From positions 2,032,001-2,096,000 of the forward strand of contig OX246741.1 of NCBI GenBank assembly GCA_945910005.1: 64,000 nt of DNA, written 5' to 3'. Position 1 is the stretch's first letter, and the number at the start of each line of letters is the position of its first letter. This DNA comes from Isoperla grammatica (lineage: Eukaryota > Arthropoda > Insecta > Plecoptera > Perlodidae). Under the pieces are notes generated by a model. It saw only the letters and a program-made list of their open reading frames with translations. It ran no database searches and was not told where the DNA came from. The position numbers and the translations under genes were made by a program. Positions 25,222-38,071 of this stretch are shown in pieces.

Positions 25222-25388
25222 AAATCTAGAGTCTTCCTTTTCATGTACCCGATACAACTGTTGCGTTGGCAGAAGGGGGGGAGGGGGGGGTTGTGTGGTT
25301 TTTGGGGTTTCTGCCCCAGGCACCGTTGCAGTTTTAAGAATCAATAACACTAGACTGCCATACTTTGTTATGTAAAACGGTTGTACTG

Positions 25389-25410
25389 CCCCCCCCCCCC
25401 CCCCCCCCCC
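25389..25410. repeat. Poly-C tract
   Basis: Twenty-two consecutive C bases. The length is prone to sequencing error. Confidence 0.9.
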
Positions 25411-25601
25411 GCTATACGCTCAGCATGTGTGACAATTGTACGTTATATATTTTAATAAGTAGTGTGGTTGGAAACCGTTGTAAAAGAATTGTCTCATTGG
25501 TTAACTACTTCCCACAGACTGCTGAAGGCTACTCCCCTTCCCCTCTGACATGGTGATTGGTTTTACATCAAACAAACGTGTAGTTTGTTTATTTGGGATC
25601 G

Positions 25602-25603
<2 letters not shown>

Positions 25604-25641
<38 letters not shown>
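25604..25641. repeat. (CT)n microsatellite
   Basis: About 19 CT units. GA/CT tracts can bind GAGA-type factors in insects, but nothing here shows such use. Confidence 0.9.
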
Positions 25642-25644
<3 letters not shown>

Positions 25645-25896
25645 GTCGCGCTCTCTCTTCCGCGTTTGCAAACAGTGTATTGACAATCAGACAATTTATT
25701 TAACAGGCTGGTTATGTGTTTGTTTACGCTTCTGTCAGCGACGAGACTCGATTTCATAAAAATAACAAACATGGCCTCATCATCAGTACCGGCCACAAAG
25801 ACTATAATATACCTCGGGTATTGAACATCATAACCTATTTGTATAACGCGGTCGGTTGGTCAGGTTTCTGTATGGACTGTTCTACCAGTGGGAAGT

Positions 25897-25904
25897 GTTA
25901 TGAA
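25897..25904. repeat. hAT target-site duplication, left
   Basis: GTTATGAA directly precedes the left terminal inverted repeat and is repeated exactly at 26925-26932. Confidence 0.9.
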
Positions 25905-26924
25905 CAGGGGCGGCTCGTGCATATGCGCACATACGCACGCGCACCCCCAAAATATTTGCGATAAATAAACAAAAAGTAAATTTAAAATCCAATCTCAATT
26001 TCCAATTTCAATTTCCAACTAATGTTTTATTATGGCCGGGCCAGAGCATGTATATTCGGCAGGAGTCATTCTGCAGTAAATGTCCGTTCCCGCCCCGAGG
26101 TATCTGTTGCCCATTCAAACCCTCTACGCGCACACTATCCCGTGTGCGAACACAACTCTTCGTAAGGCCCATGTTAAAGATGTTAAAACTAACCTGACAT
26201 TTTTTTTTTTGAACTAGCATGGTTCTAATAGCCACATTGGCGCACGTGCGAACGAACAGGGTAGCTTGCAACCAACCCTAGGAGGAGGGTAGGCTACCTG
26301 CGGTCGGTTTATCGCCCCCGCGCGACATGCGGATACTATAGTCAGTAGCCAGCTATCATTTGGATAAGTAAGTTTGTTCAATCAATCAATGCATGTATGT
26401 AGTTTTAAATAATGACGTCAATCATAAGTGATCTAATCAAAAACAGTTCTTCAAGATAAACATTAGAGGAACAATATTACAAATAAAAACACGAGCTCGG
26501 CCGACCCCAAAATTAGATTTGGTTCAAGTGGCGGTTACAGCTAAACGCACATATTGTAGAGAGTGGGCAAGGCGCGTGTCGAAGGAGTGGACGAGAAAAT
26601 GTTTGGGTATGTAATTTTACAATTTTATGTAGTATTGTTAGTTTTTACTTATTACAACTTGATGTATTATCGAGGAAATTTTATCTGTGACAATCTGAAT
26701 TGAAGTATACCACTGGCATTCTATTTGAACGTTTTGAGGGTAAGATATCGCGTTTAGGAGATCAAACATAACGCATGTCTCAAAAATTGTCAGCCTACTG
26801 CTGTAAACCTCCGGCGGCTGGGGCTTAGCCCCAGACCCCAGCTATTCCGCGCCACCTCGTTGCGTGTTCTAGTTATGATTTGAATATGTGCACCTCCACA
26901 AATATCGTCCACGAGCCGCCCCTG
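25905..26924. mobile_element. Non-autonomous hAT transposon (1020 bp)
   Basis: The element begins with CAGGGGCGGCTCGTG and ends with its exact complement CACGAGCCGCCCCTG (26910-26924). Exact 8-bp direct repeats (GTTATGAA) flank it. Fifteen-base CAG-starting ends with 8-bp target duplications are diagnostic of the hAT superfamily. No transposase frame survives inside, so it would need enzyme from elsewhere. A GC-rich hairpin-forming segment (CTGGGGCTTAGCCCCAG, 26819-26835) lies near the right end. Confidence 0.92.
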
Positions 26925-26932
26925 GTTATGAA
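26925..26932. repeat. hAT target-site duplication, right
   Basis: GTTATGAA follows the right terminal inverted repeat and matches 25897-25904 exactly. Confidence 0.9.
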
Positions 26933-28791
26933 GCATGGTAAATGGAAATCAAAGATTTGAGGCGCATTCGAGTGGGAACTCTGAACATACAGTCAAGCGA
27001 TTGTGTCGGGTTTAGGGTTGTGATCTCCACAACAAACCTTGTTTGAAAATTAACCAAATTCTTTAAGAAAAATGTGAAGATTTGCCAAGCTCACAATAAC
27101 GCTAAATAATAATGGTTTATGTTATAACGCAGGCAGGCATGTACTATGAAACACCGATGACCGATGATTATGCTGTAGAAGTTATGTCGTTCTGTTTTTG
27201 GATCAGTCCCCTTGGCGCTTGGCCCTTATTTCACTCGCGTAGCTGAAGGTTCTCTCGATACTGCCTTGTTCCTTGTTGCAAGGAAGATTGACACACAGGG
27301 AAGATTGACCCCGATGAAAGACTACTGTTATCTGACACTAATGTTGTGATCATTGCGTGATTTCGCGTTTTTATCATTTTTATATTCAAAATTGAATTAA
27401 GAAAACAGCTTTCCTCTAAAAGTCACAATTAAATCTATATTTTGTTCGTTTAGTCATTAGGACTGGGGCAAAAACGCGACCTGTTTGAGAAAATGTCACA
27501 AGGTTCACACGAACAACAGAACGCTGATGAGACAAACGTGACAACTTACAAATGATGGACTGTTTTTCTGTTGGTTGGCGGAGTCAATGCGTTTAAATGT
27601 TGGGTCTGTAGAAAAAGAAAAAGAATATTTTGTTTCCGGATTTAATTAAATGTAGAAAACTTCTGGCGCGAGTTGCATGTTTCTTATATTTTAACTGAAA
27701 AATCCTTTTACCTCCTTTTAACGTTTTTAACAGCGTAAAAAAAAAACCTCGAAATGCACTGTTTGGATGGCCGTTTACGAATTTGTGCAAAGTTCGGTAC
27801 GTCATACGACTAATAAACTCAATGGTATTGTAGTTTCATATGTTCTGTGCTTCATTTATTTGAACTTATATTATTTTGATATTACTTCAATCATATTTTT
27901 GTGGTAATACCTTATATTGTGTTTGTGTAATAAGTTAGCATTTGCAATAACGCAAAATAAATTGTTTTACACTGTTTCAAATTCACCAAATTTTTGTCAC
28001 AAAAGTTGGATTTTGGTCAAATTGCTTCTTGATTTGTTGAGAAGAATTGAACGCGTCGAATAACGTTAGTATTGCATTAATAATACTATCTGTCTAGCTT
28101 GTGTTGTGTCACCCCTGGACGTGTGTCTTTCAGTGAGCAAACCGCAGACTGTCTGGCCTATGCCGTGTGACGGCGACCACAGCCCCTGTGATGTCCGAAC
28201 GCTCGATCTGTCACCCGACAGATCACTCTGGCGGTGAATGCAATTAACACCGCTAATAACGCTGCGGTTTATCTCCATGTTGGTAGCCGTGTTCTGTTTC
28301 TGTCGTTGTGCACTGTGGGTGGGTTGGTGTCACTTCTTTGTGTTCTGTTACCGATATTACTATAATTACATTTAGCATTATTGTTGTGGTTACTGGGGTC
28401 TGTACTGAACTTTGTTCGTGCTAGACCTCATTTGCTAATAGTTGCAGTATTGTGTTAGAGGAGTGCTTTGCAATAATCTTTACTCTTTACGTTGGAAAGG
28501 TTTATGTTTGCTAAATACATTACTATTTTGATTATTAAAACTATCGGACTTTTTAATGTTAATATATAGATCAAACTTACTGTGAACTGTATCAAAACAT
28601 TGCATCATGCATTATTCCATCGAAACATTAACATTTTTCTAAAGTTTTTTCTTTATAAACTTCTTTCCACTGTGAATGTTATAAACTTATTCAACCACAA
28701 GGTAAATTTGACACGAACATTGTTTATTAGGAGGGTGAACAATTTATTAAAGTGCCATGTGTTATTTAGAAACACTGGGTCTTGTAGAATG
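26933..28791. other. Non-coding AT-rich stretch
   Basis: No gene is recognised. A perfect 8-bp hairpin (GATCTGTC then GACAGATC) lies near 28205-28224. The frame at 28582-28887 runs into the tandem array and is not considered a gene. Confidence 0.55.
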
Positions 28792-29552
28792 TCTACGATG
28801 CACAGTTTAGCTGTAAAATGCAATTATAAATTGATCCCAAGGCAGCTACTAGTGTTGTATGGGAGTCTAGTGAGGGTGCCTGTGTGATGCCAGAATAAGC
28901 CCCGTTTCCCTCTACGATGCACGGTTTAGCTGTAAAATGCAATTATAAATTGATCCCAAGGCAGCTACTAGTGTTGTATTGGAGTCTAGTGAGGGTGCCT
29001 GTGTGATGCCAGAATAAGCCCCGTTTCCCTCTACGATGCACGGTTTAGCTGTAAAATGCAATTATAAATTGATCCCAAGGCAGATACTAGTGTTGTATGG
29101 GAGTCTAGTGAGGGCGCCTGTGTGATGCCAGAATAAGCCTGTGTCCCTCTACGATGCACGGTTTAGCTGTAAAATGCAATTATAAATTGATCCCAAGGCA
29201 GCTACTAGTGTTGTATGGGAGTCTAGTGAGGGTGCCTGTGTGATGCCAGAATAAGCCCCGTTTCACTCTACGATGCACAGTTTAGCCGTAAAATGCAATT
29301 TAAGATTGATCCCAAGGCAGCTAGTAGTGTTGTATGGGAGTCTAGTGAGGGTGCCTGTGTGATGCCAGAATAAGCCCCGTTTCACTCTTCGATGCACGGT
29401 TTAGCTGTAAAATGCAATTAAAAATGGATCCCAAGGCAGCTACTAGTGTTGTATGGGAGTCTAGTGAGGGTGCCTGTGTGATGCCAGAATAAGCCCCGTT
29501 TCACTGTAAGATGCACGGTTTAGCTGTAAAATGCAATTAAAAATTGATCCCG
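28792..29552. repeat. 119-bp tandem array, six copies plus a partial
   Basis: Units start at 28792, 28911, 29030, 29148, 29267, 29386 and 29505, with the pattern TCTACGATGCACGGTTTAGC and ending AGAATAAGCCCCGTTTC. The last unit is cut off at GCAATTAAAAATTGATCCC, where a GC-rich transposon-like end begins. Units differ by a few percent, most strongly in the later copies. Confidence 0.95.
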
Positions 29553-29628
29553 GAGCCCGGACTGCCAAAGGGCCCGGATTTGCCCGGGATGCGATCGCAT
29601 CCCGGCATCCCTAGCCAGTCCGCGCCTG
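29553..29628 (-). mobile_element. hAT-like transposon terminus next to the 119-bp array
   Basis: Read on the minus strand the end is CAGGCGCGGACTGG, similar in style to hAT termini. Inside it is a perfect 22-bp palindrome centred on GCGATCGC (29584-29605), flanked by more G/C-rich inverted matches. Candidate target bases are AATGTAGA (29629-29636), but no partner end or duplication is found upstream. The array may be internal to this element. Confidence 0.5.
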
Positions 29629-32344
29629 AATGTAGATGATGCAACACATGAAGTGTATATGTACACACATAGCGTATTCCTTGTGGATCATATTACATGT
29701 TGTGTGAAACTTGTGATGTTGCTATAGGTTCTGCCAACTATCGCACCATACCATAACGTAGCCATGTGTTTACTTTCTGTCGTTGCAGAACTTTACGTTA
29801 TTCGATAAATAAATTAAAATGATATATACTATTCACCGAATCCTATCCATGCCGTTTGTGATGCAACCCATCGCCCCTTGGATGCACAGTCACACGACAT
29901 GGACCCGTATAATGCCACAGATTGGAATGAAAGCGACAAAATATCTAGTACATTATATGCTCGACTGGGATGTATAGTTAAATGTGTGCAATGGGATCTC
30001 TTATATCGGTGCGTCACTATTCCAGTAGGTGTCGCAAGGCTGTGGTTACTGTTACACTCATCTTATTTCTAAAGGGTGAACACTAGGTTCAGCTACAGCT
30101 ATTTTAGCTACCCTAGAGTTGGATCCACGCTGGTTTTGTGATACCGGCTGCATTCTGACAGATGTCACACACATTCTGACAGATAATGTCACACTGACAC
30201 ACATGGGTGTTGACCGCAGCGCTCAGTCGTCAGCGTTATGTCAGCGTTTTTGTGATGTCGCCTTCTCACCCTGTGTCCATATCTCCAACAATTAATCGGA
30301 GGCTGATAGTTATCATTTTTACTATGAATACATTTATGTTCTATTATTCAAATATTTGATTTTACAGTTATTAACATCCATTAGCGTGACTACCGGTACC
30401 GAAAGTTTTTTGAAAAGTCATGCATATTTCCTATTCGTTCGCTGTGTGGCTTGTAATAAGTTAGTGCTCTTTAAAGTGTGTAAGGCAGATAAGAGACAAA
30501 AACCAACATCCGGTAATTACTCTGAAAACATTACGTTTTTTCGTCACACTCGACGTTGTATTATTGTCTCACCGCGCGACGAGTCTTCAGATCTCGGTGC
30601 AGCCGCACTCGTCCGCCTTTGAGCCGCGGTCTTGCCAATCAATCGATATCGCGCCATAAGCGGTGGCGACACGATTCATTCAATATAACGTCGTGGTTTA
30701 GAGAAAACAAATTTAAATTGAAAGTTCTAGAGAGAATGTCTAAGTTGTGAAATATTAAAAGATGGTTTATTTATTACAATACAAAAAATAGTTATTTATG
30801 GTAGTGGAACGTCTTTGTGTACAGTGAAATTGCGATTGTTTTCACACGAAATGGGGGAAATGTTTTGATTTAATCTGAAGCAATATTGTTTTGTTAACGT
30901 TGTGCCCTGGATTCAGGAGTTGAAGACTGGCACTCGCATCGCACGGGGAGGCCTAAGTTCGTGTCGGCAGGCCAAACCTAATTGTAGAGCGATCGACACA
31001 AAACGTGGCTTTTTATCGGAAACTTTCACTTTATCGACCGACCCTCTTCGATTTATTGTGTTTATTGCCCAATTCTCAGGTATTGAGGCTAAACGTTATT
31101 ACAGTGCTGCGTCATAGCGTGGCGTGTATGGATGTGTAATTGAATGCCGCGTCGTGAAGCTATTCACAAGTATAGGTGAACACTGAACACGCATCTTCGA
31201 CTCTTGGGTCAGATAGAATTCGAGAATTATCTGTTAAATCTGTAGTTTAAATCCCAGAGTTCAAACAGTATCATTAGAATGTGCTGGTTACAGAGTGTTG
31301 AAATCTGAGCGAAGATTTACAATAATATGCAATATTACAAAAATTTGGGGAACATACGTTATGCATAATTATACATTCAGACATACATATGCATGTTTAG
31401 GATTAACAAGACCCTATACTTCTATCATATATTGTACGTACAACAATGTTGTGCTTGTATATAGGAGTGTGCCAGTATCCTCAATAAGTTAATATCTGTT
31501 GTGTTTCCGTGCTCATGTATGTGGGCTATACATGTACGAATGTGCTGAACTATTTTACAGCTTATTAGAAAGATTCCTTGCTAACGACCTCAGCTGATAT
31601 TTATTTATTTTTGATGAGTTTCAAAGCCCTGACGGCAACTTTGCATGTGACGGCTCCTTTGATCTACTGCTAGGAAGCACGACGACCATCTTATACTCAC
31701 AACTTCTTCATTATGTATGCTCATATGAGGAGGTGAGCACTATCATGCCTTCAGTGCGAAGCATCTCTAACTACATTATAACATTGCCAAACTATTATTA
31801 CTATACCGTATACGATGATTCCAATGAGAAACATGCAGAATTTAACAGCAAATTCTCGTATTGTGCCGGACGATCTATCAAGAGCTTTAGGTCCAACGTG
31901 CACTAAGACAGTAATTAGTAACAACAAGTAGAAATGTAAGCGTACTTCTAACTTTTGATGTCCACGACCAAACTCTTGACAGAACCTCTTGTCCATAGTA
32001 CCTGGTTGGTACATAATAAGGTTCGTGTTGTGACATGCATGAAACTATTCACTCTCAATGGGCTCCGTTTTACTTTAAACATATGTTGCAGAGTAAACAA
32101 AGATAACCAGCACGGTTGTTTTACTAACATGGTTAGTTACTAATTTTGTACAATGTGTCAGCAAATAAACTCAACGTACATTATAATTCGTTATAATTAT
32201 GGTAATAATAGGCCGCGAGAGTCGGTCCTGTGCATCTCAAACCGTGTGTAAGTTGGCACTCGGCAAACAAGTTAAATACGGTATAAACGTTGGCTTTCAT
32301 TCATGTAGAGTGTAGACAAAGACAATTAGAACATATTTGAGGTA
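29629..32344. other. Non-coding stretch
   Basis: No gene is supported. A short direct repeat (TTCTGACAGAT with GTCACAC) lies near 30153-30192. Otherwise nothing is recognisable. Confidence 0.55.
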
Positions 32345-32410
32345 GTGGCTCATACGGTGGGCCACAGATCCGGCCGTATATGCAACTAGGAGACATGGGT
32401 TCGAATCCAT
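32345..32410 (+). repeat. tRNA-like SINE head
   Basis: An A-box-like TGGCTCATACGGTGG is followed by a perfect B box (GGTTCGAATCC, 32398-32408) with tRNA-like spacing. The acceptor stem does not pair, so a SINE remnant is preferred over a tRNA gene. Confidence 0.4.
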
Positions 32411-33480
32411 CTCATCGGAGCGAACATCACATCTGTATGTAGACGAAAACAGCAAACAAATTCGTGAGCTGGTGTGTATCTTTACATGAAATAGACAAAC
32501 TGGCCAAGAATGAGGTAGAGTGAGTATATTTAAATCAAACAAATGTTACCAGTTGTGCGATGGAGTGTATTGTACCACTGCACCAACATACCAACAATAT
32601 GAGTTGGAGAGTTGCGCACCTATCGTGCATTCAAATTCTAGTTTCTAGTTTTCTGGCCAACGAAACAAATAACAACGGAAATATTTCCGGCTTAGACCCA
32701 TTCATTTTATTGAATTGCTTTACTATAGTTATGTGTTAGTTACTCCACCTGGTTCCCCCACCCTCTCTCCACTCCCTACCCCCCACCCCTCACCCTGATA
32801 GCATTTGAATAAACTCATGAATGTTCTACGGCGAGCTCAATATTTGTTCTTGCAAATTGACCTCAGCTTCCTACGTTAAAAACGAGCAAATACATATTCG
32901 ATCGATACTATTAGATAGTTACCTATTTCGTTTTGAAGCGTAGCAACAGCTGTTGCTTTAGCATTCGCATTTTAGCAACTCACCCGTGCATTGTTCACCT
33001 TTTAAGCAACCTTTAAAGTGTAAATACATTTAAAAATGACCAGTAGCAATGAATTAAACAACATTCGGGTTTTAATTGGTGTAATACAAGCAATACAATA
33101 CGAGACTCCAATCGACAATCTTATTTTATTCTGTAACGGGACCCCAACAGATAATAAATTAACACTGTGGTATCGCATTGTGTGTTTCGCAATTGTACGA
33201 TCTACGCTCGGAGGGGTATTGTACCGTTTATAAATGTATCTAATGATGTATTATCGTCTAGTCTGAGCGTATGTTGGGCTAAAAAACGAATAACCCGCCA
33301 TCGTCCGTTCTCTTGTTGCGTCCATGACGGAATGGTATTAGTGCTGGTAAGATGACAAACAAGAAAATAGATACAAACATGCCAACAAGCGTACAATGTT
33401 AACCTTACAACAATCATAGCAGGAAGTGAAAAACTTGTAGACTGGCGTACAATGACTTATGTTATGCAAATGGCGTTCGC
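32411..33480. other. Non-coding stretch with a C-rich quadruplex-type motif
   Basis: No gene is recognised. Four C runs at 32774-32795 (CCCTACCCCCCACCCCTCACC and one more C) meet the G-quadruplex pattern on the minus strand. A short palindrome (AATGGCGTTCGCCATT) lies near 33469-33484. Confidence 0.5.
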
Positions 33481-33930
33481 CATTTTTATTTCAACGAAAC
33501 GGTGATGTCCAGTTTTCGACCCCGTGCGATTTTATCGACGTTTCGACGGTCATAAGGTAAACAAACAAGTCTCTGGGATTTAACTTACATGGATCTATAT
33601 GTTGTTGAAGACAAAGCATCCGACTCGAACGTCGATAGCAATGCAGCCGCGGATAGTCGGTTATTGGCAAGCGATAAAAGGTTCTTGATTCGTGTGCACG
33701 GCGGTAGTCTTGGCAACACCGCGATCACGGCACGTTTCGTTGTTTCTTGCTGGCGTATCCTCAGGCCTCATCGCATCCATCGCATGGAAACATTCGCCGT
33801 TGCTGCAGCCGAGTTTTTGTCGGCTCGCTCTACGCCTGCCTCCGCTGGAGTTGTAACACGGACTGCGCGGCTTATAGTGGCTTAGTGGCAGGCCCGACCG
33901 TAATGTCATCCCGTCACATCTCGTCTGCAA
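33481..33930. other. GC-richer block with a 98-codon frame
   Basis: Plus-strand ATG at 33589 opens 98 codons ending at 33885; an 89-codon minus-strand frame overlaps it. The plus-strand product is Ala/Arg-rich and matches no domain I know. CpG content is higher than in the flanks. It may be an exon, a promoter or the GC-rich end of a mobile element. Confidence 0.25.
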
Positions 33931-36568
33931 ACCTCGGAAGGGGGATATTAAAATTCGACCAAAAAACTACATGTTGACTCTTTATAATTCTTGATAGTTT
34001 TTTTTTTTTCTTCTTCTTCAGAGAAAGTACCCACACATGCCCATTTGATTGCGGGCTATCAACAACTCAGTAGATTTATTGCCGGCCTCGGGAGATTTTA
34101 GGAAAGAACATTTAGTATTTATTTTGCAGGGCTCCAAAGTTGACTTAATCCACGTCAACGCGGAGCAATGTTAAAATATCAATTATTAACAAACGGATTT
34201 AAATTAGTTCATCCAGCTTGTTACTCTTTCATTACATATGTGTGAAAATATATTGCACTTGTGGGGCAGTAGCCCCGTTGCTAATAAAGAATACTACTTA
34301 CTAACCCTAGCAGGGGTCTTATAAAATGTTCATAAAAAAAAAAAAAAAAAATAGAAACTGGACCGTTTTTCCTCTAAAATCATTCTTTTTTCTAAACAGT
34401 AACAAAGGGATGAAAGAATCTGCGACTGGTGGCAGCTCGTTTTAAATAACATTATATTTAATCAAGGGTTGATTATATTGTTTGCAGTTTCTATGTTGCT
34501 TCTCATATACGCATTCATCGAAAACCATTATCTCTTTACTCGAGTTGAAAATACTGACGTCTGCTTAGACGTACAGTCTACTTTTTGCCCGACTGCATAA
34601 GTTAATAATTAAATATTTGAAAGGGATTAATTTTTAGAGGCACGCAATGACATGTCTATATATATCTCAAGCTTTTCGTTTTTTTAGCTTTCGTGAGAAA
34701 TGTCGTGCCAGCATTTTCGACCTTTTTTGTTTGTTTAATTGTACTTGTTGCTTGTTAAATACTCCTTACTAGTGTATTTACTCATTTTACTACTATCATT
34801 GTATTACCATTATAGTATATCCAAGTAAACATAAGCATATCTAATATTGACTATACATTTAAAGGTATTAAATTGTGCGAAACCAGTACACAATATAGTA
34901 GGCTGTATATTTGGAATATATGTAATTAATAGTTATACAGTATGAATTGATGAATTAAGGTTCACATCTAACTTAATTTACTGAGTCAATTCGTGTTTAA
35001 CATTTGTTTATTTTTAAAACAATAATTTTTAATGTGATTAATTACCTAATATTAATTTTATATCATATTTTGTTTTTTAAATAGCAATATTTTGTAATAT
35101 GAGGATCAATCTTAGTACGAAGCGTAGAGAAGAAATGTGTACGAATTTCAATCAAACTAAAGTATACTGCAAGGGTTTAGTAAGAAGTTTAATTATTTCT
35201 TTGACAGTATATTATATAATATTGTGTGACTTTTCCTGTCACTTTGAGTTTTTGGGTAGACCTACATTTCCTGAAAATGTGATTGTTATGTTCCGTCTTT
35301 ATTTAGGTTTCAGTTTCATGTGTTAGAATATAATGTTATTCCTTGATGCAGCATTTGGTTTAGCTGTGTCAGAAATACCTCTTTTACACGCGGCAACGGC
35401 TGATCCGCGCCGAGTATAGATGCGTGCAAGGAAGCAAGGCCTTCATAATTGGCCTACCAGCCTGAGGGCATATTTGCCTATATAGTTTAGTTTTAGCTCA
35501 ACCTAATATTATTAATTCGTTTTCAACAAGATGAATGGAATTTGAAGTGGCCGGGCTTCGTTTACAATGTACACATCTTTTCAATACCAATAACATATGC
35601 ACAGCTTTATGATACTATATTATTTTTATTTCTTGTTTTCGCCATAAGGCAGAGTTGTATAATTGTGTGTTCAGTATTTTAGATTGGCTATTTTACGGTA
35701 GGAATCAAACTGTATTACGAGAATGATAAATGAGAGCGGCAATTTGTAAATCAGCGTATGGTGTTTACGACGCAAGTCGGCCGTATAGCGGCGTAGCTAC
35801 TGTGTTGAGGGCTCATAACCATGATTGGTCTAGTAAGTTAAGTTTGTATGTTGTAATATCTGTGACGTAGCGAGATAGTAGACCGGCGAGGAGTGAAAAG
35901 GACACCATTAAATTATAGGCATTAACGTATGGAATGCCCCCGAAACATTATCATAATTTTAGTTTTCAATGGGGCTACCCTAATAAAATTGACTTCGGCG
36001 CCAATCGTGGTCTTGTAGCGCGTTAGATTGCGTATTTTGATTATTTTTTTTAATGAGAAACTTGTTTCATTAAATTTTAGGGCCACTATTTATCGATGTG
36101 AAATTTATTATTTTAAAGTGGTTATTATTTGTGCGTGAAGTAAACATTATAATGTTACCTTGTTGTGTATTGATATTGCCATGGAGTGTGTTGGACCCAT
36201 CTTACGTCGCTGCTCAGTTTGCACCAATGGGTGTGCGTGCGATAGTGTACACACACAACACACGCCACACGGCTATCGTTGCCCAAGTGATGGAAGTTGA
36301 TGCTCATCGGAAACCGTGATTATGTTCGGGCTGGCCTGGAACACACATGTCGTGGAGTTTGCGAACAAGGCCTATCGTATTGATGTCTAGCCCCTTTCTC
36401 AAGTCGCTACCTCTCGTTAGTAACTACAGTGAGGGTGTTGTTTCCCTAAGCGCAGCCCTACTCATGGATACGATTCAAGACATATAACAAACAAATATAC
36501 GTATGAAGCGAGTGAGTACTACTATGCCTGATTTACCTAGAGTTTTTCATGCAAATCTAACACCGACT
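33931..36568. other. AT-rich non-coding stretch
   Basis: No gene is recognised. A long A run (about 34334-34350) and T-rich tracts occur. Frames are short and low-complexity. Confidence 0.6.
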
Positions 36569-36604
36569 GAATAGAATAGAATAGAATAGAATAGAATAGA
36601 ATAT
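36569..36604. repeat. (GAATA)n microsatellite
   Basis: About seven GAATA units directly precede the duplicated segment that starts at 36615. Confidence 0.9.
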
Positions 36605-36614
36605 TTATTGATCT

Positions 36615-36760
36615 ATTGATTGATTTATTATCTATATGTTTACACATTATTTTAAATTTTTGAGCCCCGGTGAACGTGCGTGTCCTGGCGTGTATGGAAC
36701 AACCACAAAGCAACAAAGGTGAAACGATTGATTGATTTATTATCTATATGTTTACACATT
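36615..36760. repeat. 34-bp duplication flanking a 66-bp inserted copy
   Basis: The same 34 bp occurs at 36615-36648 and 36727-36760 (starting ATTGATTGATTTATTATC). Between them is a 66-bp segment (36662-36727, starting GAGCCCCGGTGAACGTGC) that is identical to 38006-38071, 1.3 kb away. This looks like a break repaired by copying a nearby template, or a small retroposition-like event. Confidence 0.85.
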
Positions 36761-38005
36761 CTTACAGTACACATTTGAACACAGTTATTAGTTACACCAA
36801 GACGAAATCTAATGTCATAATGGCACAGATGTGAGTCGTCCGCAGTGATGCGTCAACTAGAAACCGTACGTACTGCAATTGTGTGTAATTATTGTGGAAA
36901 TAAATAGTAATCTAGTGTTTTATACATGATTCTATGCGAAATGTGGTCTACAGCAGTTAAACATTACATAGCATATTTTTGACAGATTGCTTTCGATACA
37001 ATCAACGAGATATTTTGTTTGAAGCTTGACGATAAATTACGTTGTGTTTGCGTTACGGCTTAAGTGAATTAATTATGTAACTCAACCGGCGTTCAACAGT
37101 AGTCGTACAAACAGTGTGAAATTTAAATTACAGTATTTTGGCAAACTCCCTGAGAGCATTGTTTACCTTCGCTTTGTGAGTGTAGCTATTTTAGGTATTT
37201 TGTTGTTAGCGTGGGTCATTGGCTGATGCCGGTAGCTGTGAGCCAGACTACTTTGCACAATGGTCACGGAAGGATAGATAAAGAATTCGATCCATGTAGT
37301 CATGCACATGTTCAAACTGATCGTAGATCAGATGCAAGAAAGAAACAACGAACACGAAAGAAAGCAATGTTACAAAAGCGTCGTATTCGGCAAAAATGTT
37401 AAGTCTGGACGAGTAACTAAAAGTAAAGTAACAATACGTAGTAATAATAAGTAAAGTAAGTAATTAATAATAGTAAAAAAGAGTAAAATAATAAGTTGTT
37501 TGATCTCTACGCCAGATAATTATTATCTTGAAGTACATCCTAACATCTTTAATATTGTATTTATATATCATATTTTATGTTCTAATCGTTCCAAATCGAT
37601 GTTGATCGAATAGAGGTACGTTCGATTAAATGGGCACTTCCACATTCTGTCGCTCTGTTACGTCCCCCGCGTTAGGTGCGTCAACCTGGGTAATTGATTA
37701 TTTTGATTATTGCATTATTGATTATCGCAATACCAAATTATGATTAGGCTACTACTGCTGTGATTCAGCCCTCGTCATAATGTTTTTTCAACATTTTTAC
37801 TGCCAAATTCATTGCCAAGTCGAGCTGGGCAAACAGCTGCTTCAGTAAAACAATTGGACGTCAGTTAGTTTATTGAACACGACAACCTGTGATTATAAAT
37901 CGCACGCATGTTATCGGTCGGCAGATGAATGTATATACATGTATGTGTGTATGGTGCAGGTGATATTGCCCGCGCTCGGTACATGCTTGGTACATGCGTG
38001 CGTGC
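36761..38005. other. Non-coding AT-rich stretch
   Basis: No gene is recognised. A low-complexity GTAA/AGTAA-rich patch lies near 37418-37492. Confidence 0.55.
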
Positions 38006-38071
38006 GAGCCCCGGTGAACGTGCGTGTCCTGGCGTGTATGGAACAACCACAAAGCAACAAAGGTGAAACGA
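38006..38071. repeat. 66-bp sequence duplicated at 36662-36727
   Basis: Identical over 66 bp to the insert at 36662. Which copy is ancestral cannot be proved here, but the flanking 34-bp duplication at the other site suggests that this one is the donor. Confidence 0.85.

Larger units (their letters stand above)
25222..25896. other. Non-coding stretch with simple repeats
   Basis: It holds a 22-base C run (25389-25410) and a CT microsatellite (25604-25641). The short frames across the CT tract are low-complexity and not genes. Confidence 0.6.
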
